Shown: positions 49,241 to 63,300, counted from the stretch's first letter. The stretch: 64,000 nucleotides of DNA from Smallanthus sonchifolius (GCA_023525975.1 CM042032.1:68904260-68968259), one strand, 5' to 3'. A program made the numbers and translations. Notes: a model not told the origin generated them from the sequence alone.

Positions 49241-50257
49241 CCTCTCGAATCGGTAAGAAATGAGCACTCTACGTCAAACGATCCACAATTGCCCAAATGG
49301 TGTCATAACCTTTAGCTGTACAGGGTAGCTTGGTTATGAAGTCCATGGTAATATGTTCCCATTTTCGTTTAGGTATCTCAAGAGGTTGAATCTTCCCATA
49401 CGGTTTCTGGTGTTCGGCCTTTACCTGTGAGCAAGTCAGACACTTGCTAACGTACTTTGTTATATCGTTCTTCATTCCAGGCCACCAGTATTCCTTCCTC
49501 AGGTCTTGATACATTTTAGTGGCACCGGGATAGATAGAGTAGTGGGACTTATGAGCCTAATCTAGGATTTTGGTTCTAAGTTCACCACCCATAGGTATCC
49601 ATACTCGTCCAAAACGTGTCCTCACACCAAGTGTGTTAAATTTCAGTTTTTCTTGTTGACCCACCATCCGCTCTTTCTTAACATTCCCTTCTTTAAGTGC
49701 CTCAACTTGAGTCTTCTCAATTTCCGTCACAACATCCGGTGTTAGCACCAGCTGGCAAGCCTTCACTTTGATAGGAGTTGACACGTCCTTCCGGCTTAGA
49801 GCATCGACTACCACGTTTGCCTCTACAGGATGGTATAGGATCTCATAACCGTAGTCCTTCAAAATTTCTAACCATCGCCTCTGCCTCATATTCAATTCCT
49901 TCTGTTCGAAGAAATACTTCAAACTTTTGTGATCGGAGTATATGGTAAACTTCACTCCGTAGAGGTAGTGCCTCCAGATTTTCAATGCAAATACAACGAC
50001 GGCAAGTTCCAAGTCATGGGTCGGGTAATTGACTTCATGAACCTTTAATTTTCGTGACGCGTATGTAATCACCCTCCCACGTTACATCAATACGCATCCT
50101 AACCCATGACCAGAAGCGTCAGAGTAAACTATCAAGTCTTCATTGCCATCGGGTAGAGCCAAGACTGGATCTTGGGTTAGCTTTTCTTTTAGTTTCGTAA
50201 AAGCCTCTTTCTGGGTTGGACCCATTCGTACTTCACCTCCTTCTTGGAAGGTATAAC
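49241..50257 (-). pseudogene. Gypsy E RNase H and integrase N-terminus
   Basis: Minus strand: QDPVLALPDGNEDLIVYSDA, then YASRKLKVHEVNYPTHDLEL and YSDHKSLKYFF (RNase H), DALSRKD, then the integrase zinc domain (YWWPGMKNDITKYV; CLTCSQVKAEHQKP) and KWEHITMDFITKLP. Stops occur at about 50081, 49558 and 49268. The frame is interrupted at 49240 by solo LTR F. Confidence 0.85.
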
Positions 50258-50420
50258 TCTACACCTGACTATGGTTGTTTTTGTTTCTGTTATGTTTGCA
50301 TCTGGACTCCTTGTGGGTGGTCTAGGGTTTTAGCCTAGACCGGTTCGCACATGTTTTGTTCCGCTGCGTGTATATCAAAATTGTTTTGAAATCCTTGTAC
50401 GAAATCCCAGCAATTCTAAG
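50258..50420 (+). mobile_element. LTR fragment of the F/I family
   Basis: TATGGTTGTTTTTGTTTCTG, a GGTGGTCTAGGGT block and GCCTAGACCGGTTCG match the region 53795-53950 of solo LTR I. No ends are visible. Confidence 0.6.
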
Positions 50421-51703
50421 ATAAATAAATTTATTAAAATCTTTTATTCAAAAGTAAGATAATCATAATTAATATGAAAATTTATGAGTTTAGTAAACCA
50501 AATTATAGATCAAGAGTTTGATTTAAGAAATTCATTCATTAAGAAAACTTGGTTAATTTTTATTTAATTTCAAAATAAAGCAAATTAGACATGCATGTGT
50601 GACGTGTCTAAAACTTTTGAGTGGCTTCATTAGGTATGGCCTCACACAGAACGAAAATTAATCAAACAAAACCATCAGTCTAAAAGTTTATTTTGGTCTC
50701 CCTCCTTCCCCAGCCAACCTAGTTTTTCAAATTCCTTGATTCTATCTTTTTTTTTCTTCAATAAATTACATATATTTCTACAACACTATTGATGACTTAC
50801 CCCATATAAAATAAAATTACATCTTTAATTACGTATTTTTAGAATGATATCATTGAATATAAAATTTTAAAAAAGTTGGTTTGAAAAATTGGCACAACAC
50901 AAAAGAACGTGAAGAAATTAACTTAGGCTATCATGCGTGGTTTTCACTAATCACTGTCATTTCAGTGTCACATCAGCTTTCACTGTTCCATCACAATCAT
51001 GGAAATGGTTTTCGTTGCTCACTGTCACATAATCACCACATTTTTTTATTTTTTAAACTAAAAAATTATGACTATATAAATAAACGTTTTTCATTAATAA
51101 AAATATTAAGAACATAAATGATAAATAAAAAAACGTAACAACTACTAAAAGTAATATAAATAAACATAAAAATTCATTCTTCGTATTTGTCGGGTGGCGG
51201 AGATGAAATGTAGAACGAGTTGCGATGGTTTGGGTTATTTGGATTCAATTTTTGGGAGAGGATTTTTTGTAAGAGAGGAAGAATGTATCAAAAATTATGA
51301 GAGAAAATTAAGAATACATGTGACAGGGTGAAGAGAGAGAAACATAGGTATATAAGAAAATGTTAGAACACAGAGATAGGGAGAAGAGGGCTTAATCATA
51401 GATTATGAGTGGTAACATGCGTGTTTTTAAGTTCACCAAACTCACTGAATCCAAAAACGTCCGTCTTATTACCATATTACCATCCAGCTCTCCATATTAC
51501 CATAAATAGCTTGCGAAATAGAAAAGAAAGTGGAGTTCTAAGATTTTATGTCTTGCCAAACTTGAACACATAATGTGACTATGTGAGAAGTTTGATCCGT
51601 TAAAAACACTTTAACCTATCTCCTTTGTTATTAGGAACTAAAACAGTAACACGTAAATGGGGGAAATCAGTTCGGTGTTGAAGATAGGGGTTTTTGAGGG
51701 ATC
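50421..51703. other. AT-rich intergenic sequence, no gene seen
   Basis: Contains short repeated CACTGTCA words (50950-51030) and two A/T-rich stretches. Nothing with coding or TE-end signature was found. Confidence 0.4.
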
Positions 51704-52174
51704 ATGGAGTTTGCTTCAATGGCGGCCATTTCTAATATCAGCAACGCGTTCTTCTTCCTCTGGTTATTTGCAAACATTTTAAAGCAAGAAAAGGGTAAAA
51801 GAACAAGTTTTCTTACCAATTTCTCAATGATTACTATCCTTTCCACCTCTATAATCACCATTCCTAATTTGGGTTTTTGTGTGTACAAGTTGTTAAAGCA
51901 TGAGGGTGTACCTTACGAGTTTATAATCACAACATCAACATGATGTTTTACAAGTACTGTTACTGTGTATTCGTTAGTCCATCGAACTTTTGGCCAAATC
52001 ACAATATTCCTAATTGTTCTTATTCTGTTTTGGTGTTTTTCAGCGAGTCTTGATTTGGTCTTGGTAACTTTCATCATCTTACACTATTTCATATCGAAAA
52101 ACATGCATGATTTTCAGTCTATCTACAATATTATCGACATAGCAACTTTACCATTCTCAATAATTTTATTTTAA
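51704..52174 (+). pseudogene. ABCC-transporter-like N-terminal membrane fragment with a stop
   Basis: From ATG 51704 (MEFASMAAISNISNAFFFLW) one frame runs to TAA 52172, broken only by a TGA at 51941-51943. The 156 residues hold about five hydrophobic segments with the spacing of the TMD0 region of plant ABCC (MRP) transporters; FWCFSASLDLVLV and the DFQSIYNIIDIATLPFS tail look similar to that region. No ABC domain follows. It is either an orphaned gene piece or a short membrane protein of unknown family. The ABCC call is tentative. Confidence 0.4.
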
Positions 52175-52820
52175 AATTCAGATATCGAATATGAAATTTC
52201 TGATTGAATCTGATCATTGATATGATGTTCACCTCTATTTCTTTGTTTCTGATTAATATGAATTGTAATTGGTAGGATTTATGGTTTGGATATGATTTTC
52301 ACCTCAAATTGTTTGTGGTTAATACGAATCGTAATATGAATCTGATTAGTGATATGATTTTCACCTCAAATTGTTGTTGTTACTGTTAATAGTTATGAAC
52401 TTGATGCCACTAATTTCCAACCCAGATCGAAGCATGGTGGGGACGACATCGGCTGTGGTGGTTTGACGGTGTCCGACGTTGTGAGGTCGAGCGAATAGAA
52501 AGATAGATGGAAGGGGAGTGGTTGTAGAGGTGGTTGATGGTGGTTGTATAGATGGCCGACTATGGCTGTAGAGATGGAAACGAGGAAGAAGGGGATGGTT
52601 TATTATTTATTTATCTAATTTATTATTTTTTAATTTTTAAAGGTGTGTCCGAGTTACATTAATATTTTATTTTTTCTTTTCTTCAAACATGGGCATAATG
52701 GTCATTCTACACCCACTTAACATATTTTCTTTAACAGACATCCATGGTAGGGACCTTTATTGTTACCCGCTGTCATATTTTTAGGCCGAACTTGTAATTT
52801 TTCAAAACTAGGGACCTAAT
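52175..52820. other. Intergenic sequence, repeat relics
   Basis: GATATGATTTTCACCTC recurs near 52290 and 52350. A G-biased stretch lies at 52430-52600. No gene was seen. Confidence 0.4.
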
Positions 52821-55800
52821 TGTAACAACTCAGATTTCTACGTATACATATTCACAATTCTACTTTGTTTTGATGAAATTCAAGTTACATGTTTGTTTAA
52901 TTGACGATTTGCTATTTGAAACACACAACAATTTACAGATGATATTAATGTTTATTACACTACAACAACAATCAAACACTTATGTTAACCTATTTCACTA
53001 AATCTCATGGAATCACACTTTCATATGTTTTACACGATGAACCGAGATGCCAAAACGTTAATACGTTTTCACAAAAACACAAAGCTTCTAGAAGGAAGTT
53101 CACACGTGAAGCAATAACTTGGAGAACAAGTCAAAGAACCCCCCCCCCCCCCCCGTTAGAATTTGCGGCCATAATCCCCCCTAACCACTTCATTTTTTTT
53201 TTGCTAAAATCGCCCCTTAAACCCTAATCCCATTAGTATAAATAGGAGTCTTAGCCTTCATTGTTTCTCACACCTTAAACATGGTTCTAATTGTAATTAG
53301 GGAACTCCTAAAACCCTAACTTGATGACCAAGTTAGAGGCTTTATAAGGAATAAGACGAAGGCTAGAAGAGTTAGACAATTAATCAGGTTTAGAGGTTGC
53401 AAGAACCCTAAACTCCTCCACTCCCTTTAGCAGCCACCACCTGCGCCGTCCACAATCAGCTGCCGCCGTCTACGCCGCCGGATTCCGCCGCTACCAATGT
53501 CGTAGCAGCTGTCGGCCACCGTCGTTCTCGCGTCGCCACTGGGTTTTCCCGGTTTGATCTAGTTTTGTTGTTTTTGGGTATTGTTACTCGGTTACTGTCA
53601 AGTTCCAGTTTTGCGGGTGATTTACGGGTAATCTGAAAAAGTTCAGATTAGCGGGTTCTTGGAGATTAGATTTAAAAGAGTTCAAATCTAGAGGAGATTC
53701 GTGTGTACCAGATCTAGTGACCAGAATAGTTGACTCAAGGTGTTATGCTTAGTCAATCAACCGGTTACGCGAAAGGTATAAGTCTAAACCCCCTATGATT
53801 GTTTGTTTTCTTATTTGTTTGCATCTGTACTCCTGGTGGGCGATCTAGGGTAAGGGCGGGCGATCTAGGGTAATGGCCTAGATCGGTTCATGTATATTTT
53901 TCCGCTGCGTTTATCTATCTGTTCTGATGAAAAATAGTTTTGAAACCGTATGCACGAAAACCTAACACATACATCCTCATTGTAGTAATCATTGATCAAA
54001 CAAAAGATTTAAACTCATTATGATCACATTTTCACCATAGCATTCATCATCTTGTTCTTCCTCTTTAAAAATCATTCTTTTATTCTTGATTATCTACTTC
54101 TCTAAGATGATTTATGAATCTATATCATTAATATATAGAACTCATGGATCAAAACTTAGATCAAACCCTAAAAAGCTCTATACTTTTACAACAACACAAC
54201 TAATCAAACTGATTTTCAGAATTCTGCAAGAAAACGTTAGTCAACTTTAAACTGTCATAACTTTATCAATTTTTATCCAAATAAGGTGATTTTTTTTCTA
54301 GAATTTAGCTTAATGTGTTAGATTTCAAACCCCATCAGTTTCACCTTTAAACTCTAAGTATTCGACCTTCAAACTGTTAACACAAGATCAGCGCACAGAA
54401 ACCCTAGATTTTGTCCAAACATAACTTATGTTTTTTTTAAAGATCTTAAAGCCACTAATGATTATGCAACTTTTTATGATTAATACATTAGAAAAATAGA
54501 TCTAAACTTAGGGGTTTTCACTTGATCTTTGTAAAAAGTTGTCACATGAAATTAGGGTTTCTGATTTATAGATCTTTCAAATCATGTTTTAAATCTTGCT
54601 TTCTTTCTCATTGATTTCATTCTTCAATTTCACCATGTTAAACTTTAAACCCTTACTAAAACTTTAGGGAACTTGTAAACGGTTCACACAACAAGATCAA
54701 AGTTCCAAGTCATTTCAAAGGTGAGATTCATAGCCCCTATTTACAACTTTTCATCCTTTGGGGTGGAAACATTACAAAACACACAACAATTTTCATATAC
54801 TTGTAAAGATAAAATAACTCTTACATGTTGCAATGGTTCATTTGTCACTCATTCAAAAGTCCTTCCCAATACAACATTTACACAACAATAAATTTTGCTA
54901 AGCCAACGGTAATACGTTAATAGATCTATTGGTTTGACAAACCCATCCGATACTCGAGTTGGTACGCGCCAACCAACTTCGGGGTTCCCAGGTAGGGAGT
55001 TGGATGTTCCAAATCCATCAAGGAGTCCACCATCAGCTGTCGCCGCCGGTGACACCGCTGGATGCTGCCGCTACCACTGTCGTAGCAGCTGTCGGCCACC
55101 GCCGTTCTCACGTCGCCATCGGGTTTTCCCGGTTTGATCTGGTTTTGTTGTTTTCGGGTATTGTTACTCGGTTACTGTCAAGTTCCAGTTTTACAGGTGA
55201 TTTACGGGTAATCTGAAAAAGTTTAGATTAGCGGGTTCTTGGAGATTAGATTTGAAAGAGTTCAAATCTAGAGGAGATTTGTGTGTACCAGATCTAGCAA
55301 CTGGAATCATTGAATCAAGGTGTTATGCTTAGTCAGTCAGCCGGTTACGCGAAAGGTATAAGTTTAAACCCCCTATGGTTGTTTGTTTTCTTATTTGTTT
55401 GCACCTAGACCCCTGGTGGGCGATCCAGGGTAATAGCCTAGATCGGTTCGTGTATATTTTTTCACTGCGTTTCTTTATCTGTTTTGATAAAAAATAGTTT
55501 TGAAAGCGTATGGACAAAAACCTAACACATACATCCTCATTGTAGTAATCATTGATCAAACAAAAGATTTGAACTCAATATGATCACATTTTCACCATAG
55601 CATTCATCATCTTGTTTTAAAAATCATTCTTTTATTCTTGATTATCTACTTTTCTAAGATGATTTATGAATCTATATCATCAATATATAGAACTCAAGGA
55701 TCAAAACTTAGATCAAACCCTAAAAAGCTCTATACTTTTACAACTAATCAAACTGATTTTTAGAATTCTGCAAGAAAACTTTAGTTAACTTTAAACTATC

Positions 55801-57028
55801 ATAACTTTCTCAATTTTTATCCAAATAAGGTGATTTTTTTTCTCGAATTTAGCTTAATGTGTTAGATTTCAAACCCCACCAGTTTCACCTTCAAACTCTA
55901 AGTATTCGACGACCTCCAAACTATCAACCCAAGATCATCGCGCAGAAACCCTAGATTTTGTCCAAACATAACTTATGTTTTTTTTCAAAGATATTAAAGC
56001 CACTAATGATTATGCAACCTTTTATGATTAATGCATTAGAAAAAAGATCTAAACTTAGGGGTTTTCACTTGATCTTTATAAAAAAGTTGTCACATGAAAT
56101 TAGGGTTTTTGATTTATAGATCTTTCAAATCTTGTTTTCAATCTTGCTTTCTTTCTCATTGATTTCATTATTCAATTTCACCATGTTAAACTTCAAACCC
56201 TCATTAACACTTTAGGGCATTTGTAAACGGTTCACACAACAAGATCAAAGTTCAAAGTCATTTCAAAGGTGAGATTCATAGCTCTTATTTACAACTTTTC
56301 ATCCTTTAGGGTGGAAACATGCTTACAAATACAATAACTTTTTTATACAAAACACGCAACAATTTTCATATACTTGTAAAGATTAAATAGCTCTTACATG
56401 TTGCAATGGTTCATTTGTCACTCATTCAAAAGTCTCTCTCAATACAACATTTACACAACCATTAACTTTGCTAAGCCAACGGTAATACGTTAATAGATCT
56501 ATTGGTTTGACAAACCCATCCAATACTCGAGTTGGTGCGCGCCAACCAACTTCGGGGTTCCTAGGTAGGGAGTTGGATGTTAACAACAGTGGTATTCAAC
56601 AGTTTGACGTCCCCGTGACAAGGAGTCAAACATCAGAGGGCGTGATATTCAGTCATTAAGGTTGGTTGTGGACGACATGTATTTGAATTTAATTACTTGT
56701 ATATCTTAAACTTGTTTATGTTTTGTACAACTCAATGATTACAATTACTAATCAAAACCTATGCACTCACCAACTTTATAGTTGACACATTTTAGCATAT
56801 TTTTCAGATAATAAAAACTAAAGATTTAAAGACTATTGATTGCTCACACTAGGAACAAGGAAGAGACCTAGATATTTAAAATTTGGATTTCATATGTTTA
56901 TGTTTTATTTCAATGAACTAGTTTTGTGAAAACTATCTGAATAATTAATCCCTTAGTATTTCTTTATTCCAAGTGTATGGTTCAATTTCGTCGCTCGCTC
57001 GTGTTTATGATTTAGCAGGGGTGTGACA
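52821..57028 (+). mobile_element. Element I: solo LTR, 4208 bp, with internal duplication
   Basis: Starts TGTAACAACTC and ends AGGGGTGTGACA, with the TSD CTAAT at 52816-52820 and 57029-57033. No retroviral frames are present. A TATA box GTATAAATAGG lies at 53237-53247, and a 16-base C run at 53139-53154. The tail (TCGTCGCTCGCTCGTG) and the GGTGAGATTCATAGCCCCT block tie it to element F. Confidence 0.85.
53449..56582 (+). repeat. About 1.58-kb tandem duplication inside solo LTR I
   Basis: Units 53449-55008 and 55028-56582. For example CGTAGCAGCTGTCGGCCACC is at 53501 and 55081 (offset 1580), and GGTAGGGAGTTGGATGTT closes both units. The copies differ by scattered substitutions and small indels. 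Confidence 0.93.
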
Positions 57029-57033
57029 CTAAT

Positions 57034-57391
57034 CCATAATATGTCCTTACCACGTGCACCTTTTATGTAATTAACTTAATACCTGACGTCCATCCACTTC
57101 AAAAATCACCCTTGTTACGGTTGAGTGAACGGTATCGACCACCCAAATGAAGATATGTATAGATCCATACCTTTAAACACTATATTATCTTCTTTAAATT
57201 TCAATTATTTAATCCTATATTGAATAAACATACACTTAACCGTATTTATCACCAAGTAAAATATAACATTGCACTTTGTTGATAGGGGCAAAGCTTGGAA
57301 GGCTGCCGCCCTTTTGGTCTCTCAAAACCATCTGCACTTGGCACTCAGAGCTCACCTTCATTGCTGCCAAGGATAAGAAATAGGGCTGCAA
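57034..57391 (+). promoter_or_regulatory. Upstream region of FTSHI4, shortened by solo LTR I
   Basis: Only 363 bp separate the LTR end from the start codon. The stretch is AT-rich to about 57280, then mixed. I see no convincing TATA box. Confidence 0.4.
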
Positions 57392-60300
57392 ATGGTCTCT
57401 TTATCCCTTTCTAATAAAACCCTAGTTAAACCCTATCCCTTATCTTCATCTCCCCATGTTTTCTTCACCAAATTCACTCGATTACAACTCCACAACACAA
57501 ATTTCTCTTCTCATGGCAACAATAGACTCAGAATTAGGGCTTCCGAGGCTTCAAATTCTCCGGCGTCTCCGTCTTCGTCTTCTTCACAGCAACAGGATTC
57601 AGAGTCTATACAACTGTTCGAGGTTGGTGTGGTTTTGATATTTTTTAGGTGAAATTAACTTTTGTTAGGGATTGTATTAAGTGTGTGATTGATAGTTTGA
57701 TGTCAATTGTATATTTGGATGTTCATTCAGGAGAATTAGGTTACATTTTCTCTCTTGGTTTCAAATGTGTTGTTTATGCCATTGAAATGAATAAGGGTTT
57801 TGATCTTAAGAAAGGAAATTGCTGCATTGATTGAACTGTAGAGTAGGTTTGGCTAATGGAATAACAGTGGTGTTAAAGTTGTATCAAATTATGCAATGTT
57901 TTTGCAATTGGAAGTCACTTGCATTGGTGTTAATTTTGAAACAAAAATTTATAATTAGAATTACTAAGTTTAACCTCAAAAGTCGAAGTGTGTAACTTTA
58001 GCATTACAAAAATGATACATTTTGCTTGACTGATTGTGTTTTCAGAAGCTGAAGGAGACGGAGAGGGAGCGAATAAATAAACTAGAGGAGCTTGATCGAA
58101 AAGCAAATACACAGTTAGAAAGGCAGCTTGTCATGGCTTCAAATTGGAGCAGAATGTTATTGACTATACAGCAAAAATTGAGGGGAACAGAGTGGGACCC
58201 TGAAAATTCACACAAGATTGAGTATAGTGAATTCTTAAGGCTCCTTAATTCAAATAATGTTCAATATATGGAGTACTCAAATTATGGGCAGACAATATCA
58301 GGTTAATTCTTCTTGTTTGTGTTTGTTTTGGTGTCTATCTCAACATGCCTGTAAACCAACAAGAAGATTTCAATATCTGGAGTACTCAAATTGTAAAACT
58401 TTGAGGCCTAGTCAGGAATCTTGAAATCTTGGAATGTGTTGTTCTTGCATTTTGAATCACTTTCAAATAATACTGGGAATTACAAATTATGTATATTCTA
58501 CCGGTATTCTCATAAATATATGTATGTATATATATATATATATATGTACATATAAGTATATATACACATTCATTTCAGAACCAATAATATGTTCAGAACC
58601 GCATAATGCACTTGTACATAGCACATAAAAGATAGTCAGAAGTAGTGGGAGAGAGAATGTAGTTAACCCATTGTTCCTAAAAGGATTAAAATTGCCACTC
58701 CTAGTGGAAATGAATGTAGTTAGAAAGAATGGAACTTGTGTTTTTGGAAAGCATTTTTTGGGCTAGGATTTGGTGTTAACTGAAGCTTTGTTAGAAACTT
58801 AGAATGGCCTTTCTTATCACCTAGAAACCTTGTATCACGTGTAGACTTGCTATGTTTATGCCAAAATGGCACGTGTTGCCCCATCCCCTTATGCCACTAG
58901 CCTCTCCATATTTTTACGTACAGATAAGGAGTAGCTATAAGGAAATTGATTATTGAGATAAATGTGAAACTTAGTATTCATAACTTTTACCAGCCAATTC
59001 TTGTTCGAGTCGTAATGATCACTTTGATTGTGCACAACCAAACACATCCTTATTATATTCACATGCTTATGATGGTTGTGCCTTGAAGCTATACTAACAA
59101 CTGAATTTTCTTCAAGAAACTTAGAAGATAGGATGATTGTTAAATACGTTCATGTATGAAGTTTGTTGACATACATTATGGCGTTATCTATTGAGCTTGT
59201 TGATATTTGGATCAATATTTGCAACTTACAACTTGATGGTTGTGCCTTGAAGCTATACTAACTACTGAAATTTCTTTAAGAAACTTAAAAAATAGGATGA
59301 TTGTTAAATACGTTCATGTATGATGTTTGTTGACATACATTATGGCGTTATCTATTGAGCTTGTCGATATTTGGATCAATATCTGCAACTTACAACTTGA
59401 AAAAGCCTCTTAGGAGGAATGTTCAAATGGCAAGTTGGGTACCGTAAAATATGTGCCTCAACTTTAGGAACTATATCATATTGCAGTATTTTGGCCATTA
59501 TTCCTTCTATTATATAAGATACTAGATTAGAATCCCGTGTATTACATGGGTTGAATAAAATGTAATGTTATATACTTAGTAATAAAAATCTTATTTCTTT
59601 AAAAACCCGTGTATCACACGGGTTGAATAAAATATAATGTAATCAGTTAACACATACACTCGTCAAAATATGTCTTAAAAGTATACTTTGACGTGACAGT
59701 TATAAATTCTGTTAAGTTAATTTTTAAACATTTTTTTTAACTGGGTATTAACTTTTTTTATGTAATTGTAAATGTTAATTCATATTAAATTCATTTGGTT
59801 AATGATATAATAACTATCCATAATTAAATAATAAGTATCCATAATTAGATTTATATTAAATATTTAAAAATATATTCTTTTAATATTATTATTTAATAGG
59901 AGAAAGAGGCGGGAAAAACATGCTGAGGATGCACCAGAAAGTGACACGTCTCTGTCTAGGATTTTTATTTATTAGTATAAAGATTTGTTTTAGAATTTGA
60001 TAAACAACTGCTTGATGGTTGTGAAATGCATATCGTCACCATTGTGATGCTAGATTGACTATATATCCACTACTTATAGTTGTTTAAGTAATTAGTTTTG
60101 TTTGCTACTCATATGAATAAATTATTATTAGTGTTTTTCTTTTTTGGTTTACAGTAGGAACAAGGTGAAAAATTGCTAGAAAGCCACGATCAATAGTTTA
60201 ATTTTTCTAGTCTTTCCTAAACCCTTGGTTTCGTTTGCAGTGATTCTACCATATTACAAGGAGAATGGAGAATCAAAAAAGGATATTGTATTCCGGAGGC

Positions 60301-63300
60301 ATATTGTTGATCGTATGCCTGTTGATAGCTGGAATGATGTTTGGCAAAAGTTGCATCAACAAGTGGTGAATGTAGATGTTGTTAGCTTGAACACAGAAGT
60401 CTATTCGAGTGTTGCAACTATTGTTGTGTGGTCTATGCGACTTGCTCTTGCTATAGGATTGTACGTATGGATTGATAACATGATGAGACCAATCTATGCA
60501 AAGTTAATTCCTTGTGATTTGGGAAGCCCGCCTAAAAAGATTAGACAACCAATAAAAAACCAGACACTTGGATCATTAGGCGAGAGTCGGTAAGTACCTC
60601 AATTCTAAAGAACCGACCAACCATTCATCCCCTTGTTGATTCAATTGACCCATTCATATGCACATGTGTCGGAATGGGTGCAGGGCAAAATTTATATCAG
60701 CTGAAGAGACGACAGGTGTATCCTTTGATGATTTCGCGGGACAGGAATATATAAAGAGGGAATTGCAGGAGATTGTTAGAATACTAAAGAATGAGGAAGA
60801 ATTCCAAAATAAAGGGATATATTGTCCTAAGGGTGTCCTACTTCATGGTCCTCCTGGAACCGGTAAAACCCTTCTAGCTAAAGCTATTGCTGGTGAAGCA
60901 GGTCTTCCTTTCTTCGCAGCCAATGGCACCGATTTTGTCGAGGTCAAAAACCTTCTATCGCGCTTTTCACTTTATACAAATTAGACGTGGAGGTGGCATA
61001 ACGAGCAGGTCGGACAAAATGCGTAATTCGTTGGCTCAGGTCGAAACGGGAGTTTTTGCCCAAAACTTTATTTTGTAAATATTAGTGTCTCAAATATCAT
61101 TATAAAAATTATGTTAGTTCAATAAGAAATCAACTTTTTTAAGAGATTTTTATGCATTAAAACTACTCTCTGGGCGAGGTTCAGCTTATTTGAGCTGTTT
61201 CCTTTTTATATTATTTTTTATTTTATCTGTTTGACCCTCTAGAGATTAAGCATTAACCCGTTCATAAGTAAATAGTTAAAGTAGCAGGATCATAGGTAAC
61301 TTTGGAGGAATGTATGCAGATGTTTGTTGGAGTTGCAGCATCTCGTGTAAAGGATCTTTTTGCCAGTTCCAGATCATTTGCTCCTTCAATCATTTTTATT
61401 GACGAGATAGATGCTATCGGTAGCAAACGTGGTGGCCCTGACGTTGGCGGGGTACGGTAACAGTACTTTCTTTTAACCTCCAAATAATGTTTTAACACCT
61501 TACTTTCTCATTGTTAAAATGAAAATTGATAATTTAAGCAGATATCAATTTACACATCTTATAATTGCTGTTACTTCCTTATTCTTCAACATTCACAATT
61601 ACATGTTCATAAATATTGTACTTGAAACCTCTAATATTTTGACAAGGTTTGAAAAAGAAGCGAAATGATTCCGAAATGAGTTTTAGCATTGTAGTGTTGC
61701 ATATACCAAATCCATCTTGTTTATAATGACACAAGAAAGTCAAATTTGGTTAATAGTTGATATTATACTATCTTTGCTCTAGCAAAATTGGCTTTTAGAA
61801 TCACAACCCACATGAGAGGATGCTACTACAAAATTAATAAGTTGACAGAAATAAGCAAAAAATGTTTGCATTCTTTAATAATAAGATGACAGAAATAAAC
61901 AAAGATTATCTGTATACTTTCGGAGGTAATAGATACTTTTTCTGTTTATTATTTGTCTATTTGCTTTTGCACTTCACCTTCTCTTTCCAAGGGATGGATT
62001 AGGAGTCTATTTTCAAAAATACTGGTATGAATATGAAAACATCTATTTTCTTATGTATAAAGGATGGACCATAAATTCTTTCAATTATTTATCCACATCC
62101 ATGCATAACTCTTAATTAAAATATAATGCTTTTGGAGGCATGTAATTTTAATGTCATTAACCTATATATACATACATACCTACATAAATGTCATTAACTG
62201 TTACTATGTATGATACATACATTTTATATGTACATTCACATATGTTTTAGATACATATACATGTTTATTGTTATACGTGTATATATGTAGGGATATACAT
62301 ACATATTTATGTGTACATATATACATTCATAAATTTCTGCTCCAAACTGTTTTTTGACTATACTATATACTTAAAAATAGGGTGGTGCAGAGAGGGAACA
62401 AGGTCTGCTTCAAATATTAACAGAAATGGATGGTTTCAAAGAATCAACATCTCAAGTACCGGTTCTTTTTCCGTTATCATTGATAGAAAGAGTTGGTGCT
62501 CCTGCACAAGCTAACCACTTTGGAGTGGGGTATTTATTATGTAGGTGTTAGTGATTGGAGCGACGAATAGGCTGGATATTCTTGATCCTGCTCTTTTGAG
62601 GAAAGGCCGTTTTGATAAGATAATAAGGGTTGGTCTGCCCTCTAAAGATGGTCGATTTGCTATATTGAAAGTAAGCATTCCCATCTTCACCATCCAGCTT
62701 CATTAAATTTTACTGTTATGATTTTTTCAAGTTTGATATTTTAGGTGCATGCGAAAAACAAATTTTTTCGTTCCGAGGACGAGAAGGAAACCTTATTGCT
62801 GGAAATTGCAGAGAAAACAGAAGATTTTACTGGAGCAGAGCTGCAGAATATACTGTAACTCCATTGATGTATTTAGATGAGGATTAATGGGCTGGTTGGG
62901 TAACAAGTCAAAACGGGCGATCCTTTGGTGCCGGTCGAAATGGTTCCGGAAGGGTTGGGTTGACCTGAAAAACTTTTTTTCTTTCTTTTCTTATTTTTAA
63001 TATTTTTACAAATAATTAGGGTGTCAAATAAGATTAACAAAAATATATTTAGTTCAATACTTTTCTAATATACTAAATAAAAGGATTCAAGGATGTTTTA
63101 TGCATTAGGAATGTGACCTTTACCTCTCATTTGACCCGTTTCCTTATAAGCTAATTTTTTATTTTAAATGTTAGAGATAAAAATATATATACAAGCCGAA
63201 TCGACCCATTCGGGAGTAAATGGGCCGAAACTGTCACCTCTAATGTATCAGTTTTAAATTTGTGTGAGAGAGAGAGAAACTAACAATGAAGTGAACAGGA

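Larger units (their letters stand above)
35851..50257 (-). mobile_element. Gypsy element E (minus strand), one LTR, truncated, split by F
   Basis: Minus-strand order: RNase H and integrase N-terminus (50257-49241), insertion F, integrase core and C-terminus (38719-37770), polypurine tract (37761-37747), 3' LTR (37746-35851). The gag, protease and most of RT are missing; at 50257 the sequence switches to an LTR fragment of the F/I family. The integrase phrases resemble Tekay/Del-type elements. Confidence 0.8.

Noticed and set aside
53139..53154. Run of 16 C as a structural element
   Set aside because: A homopolymer of this kind inside an LTR may be slippage or sequencing error. Nothing else supports a function.
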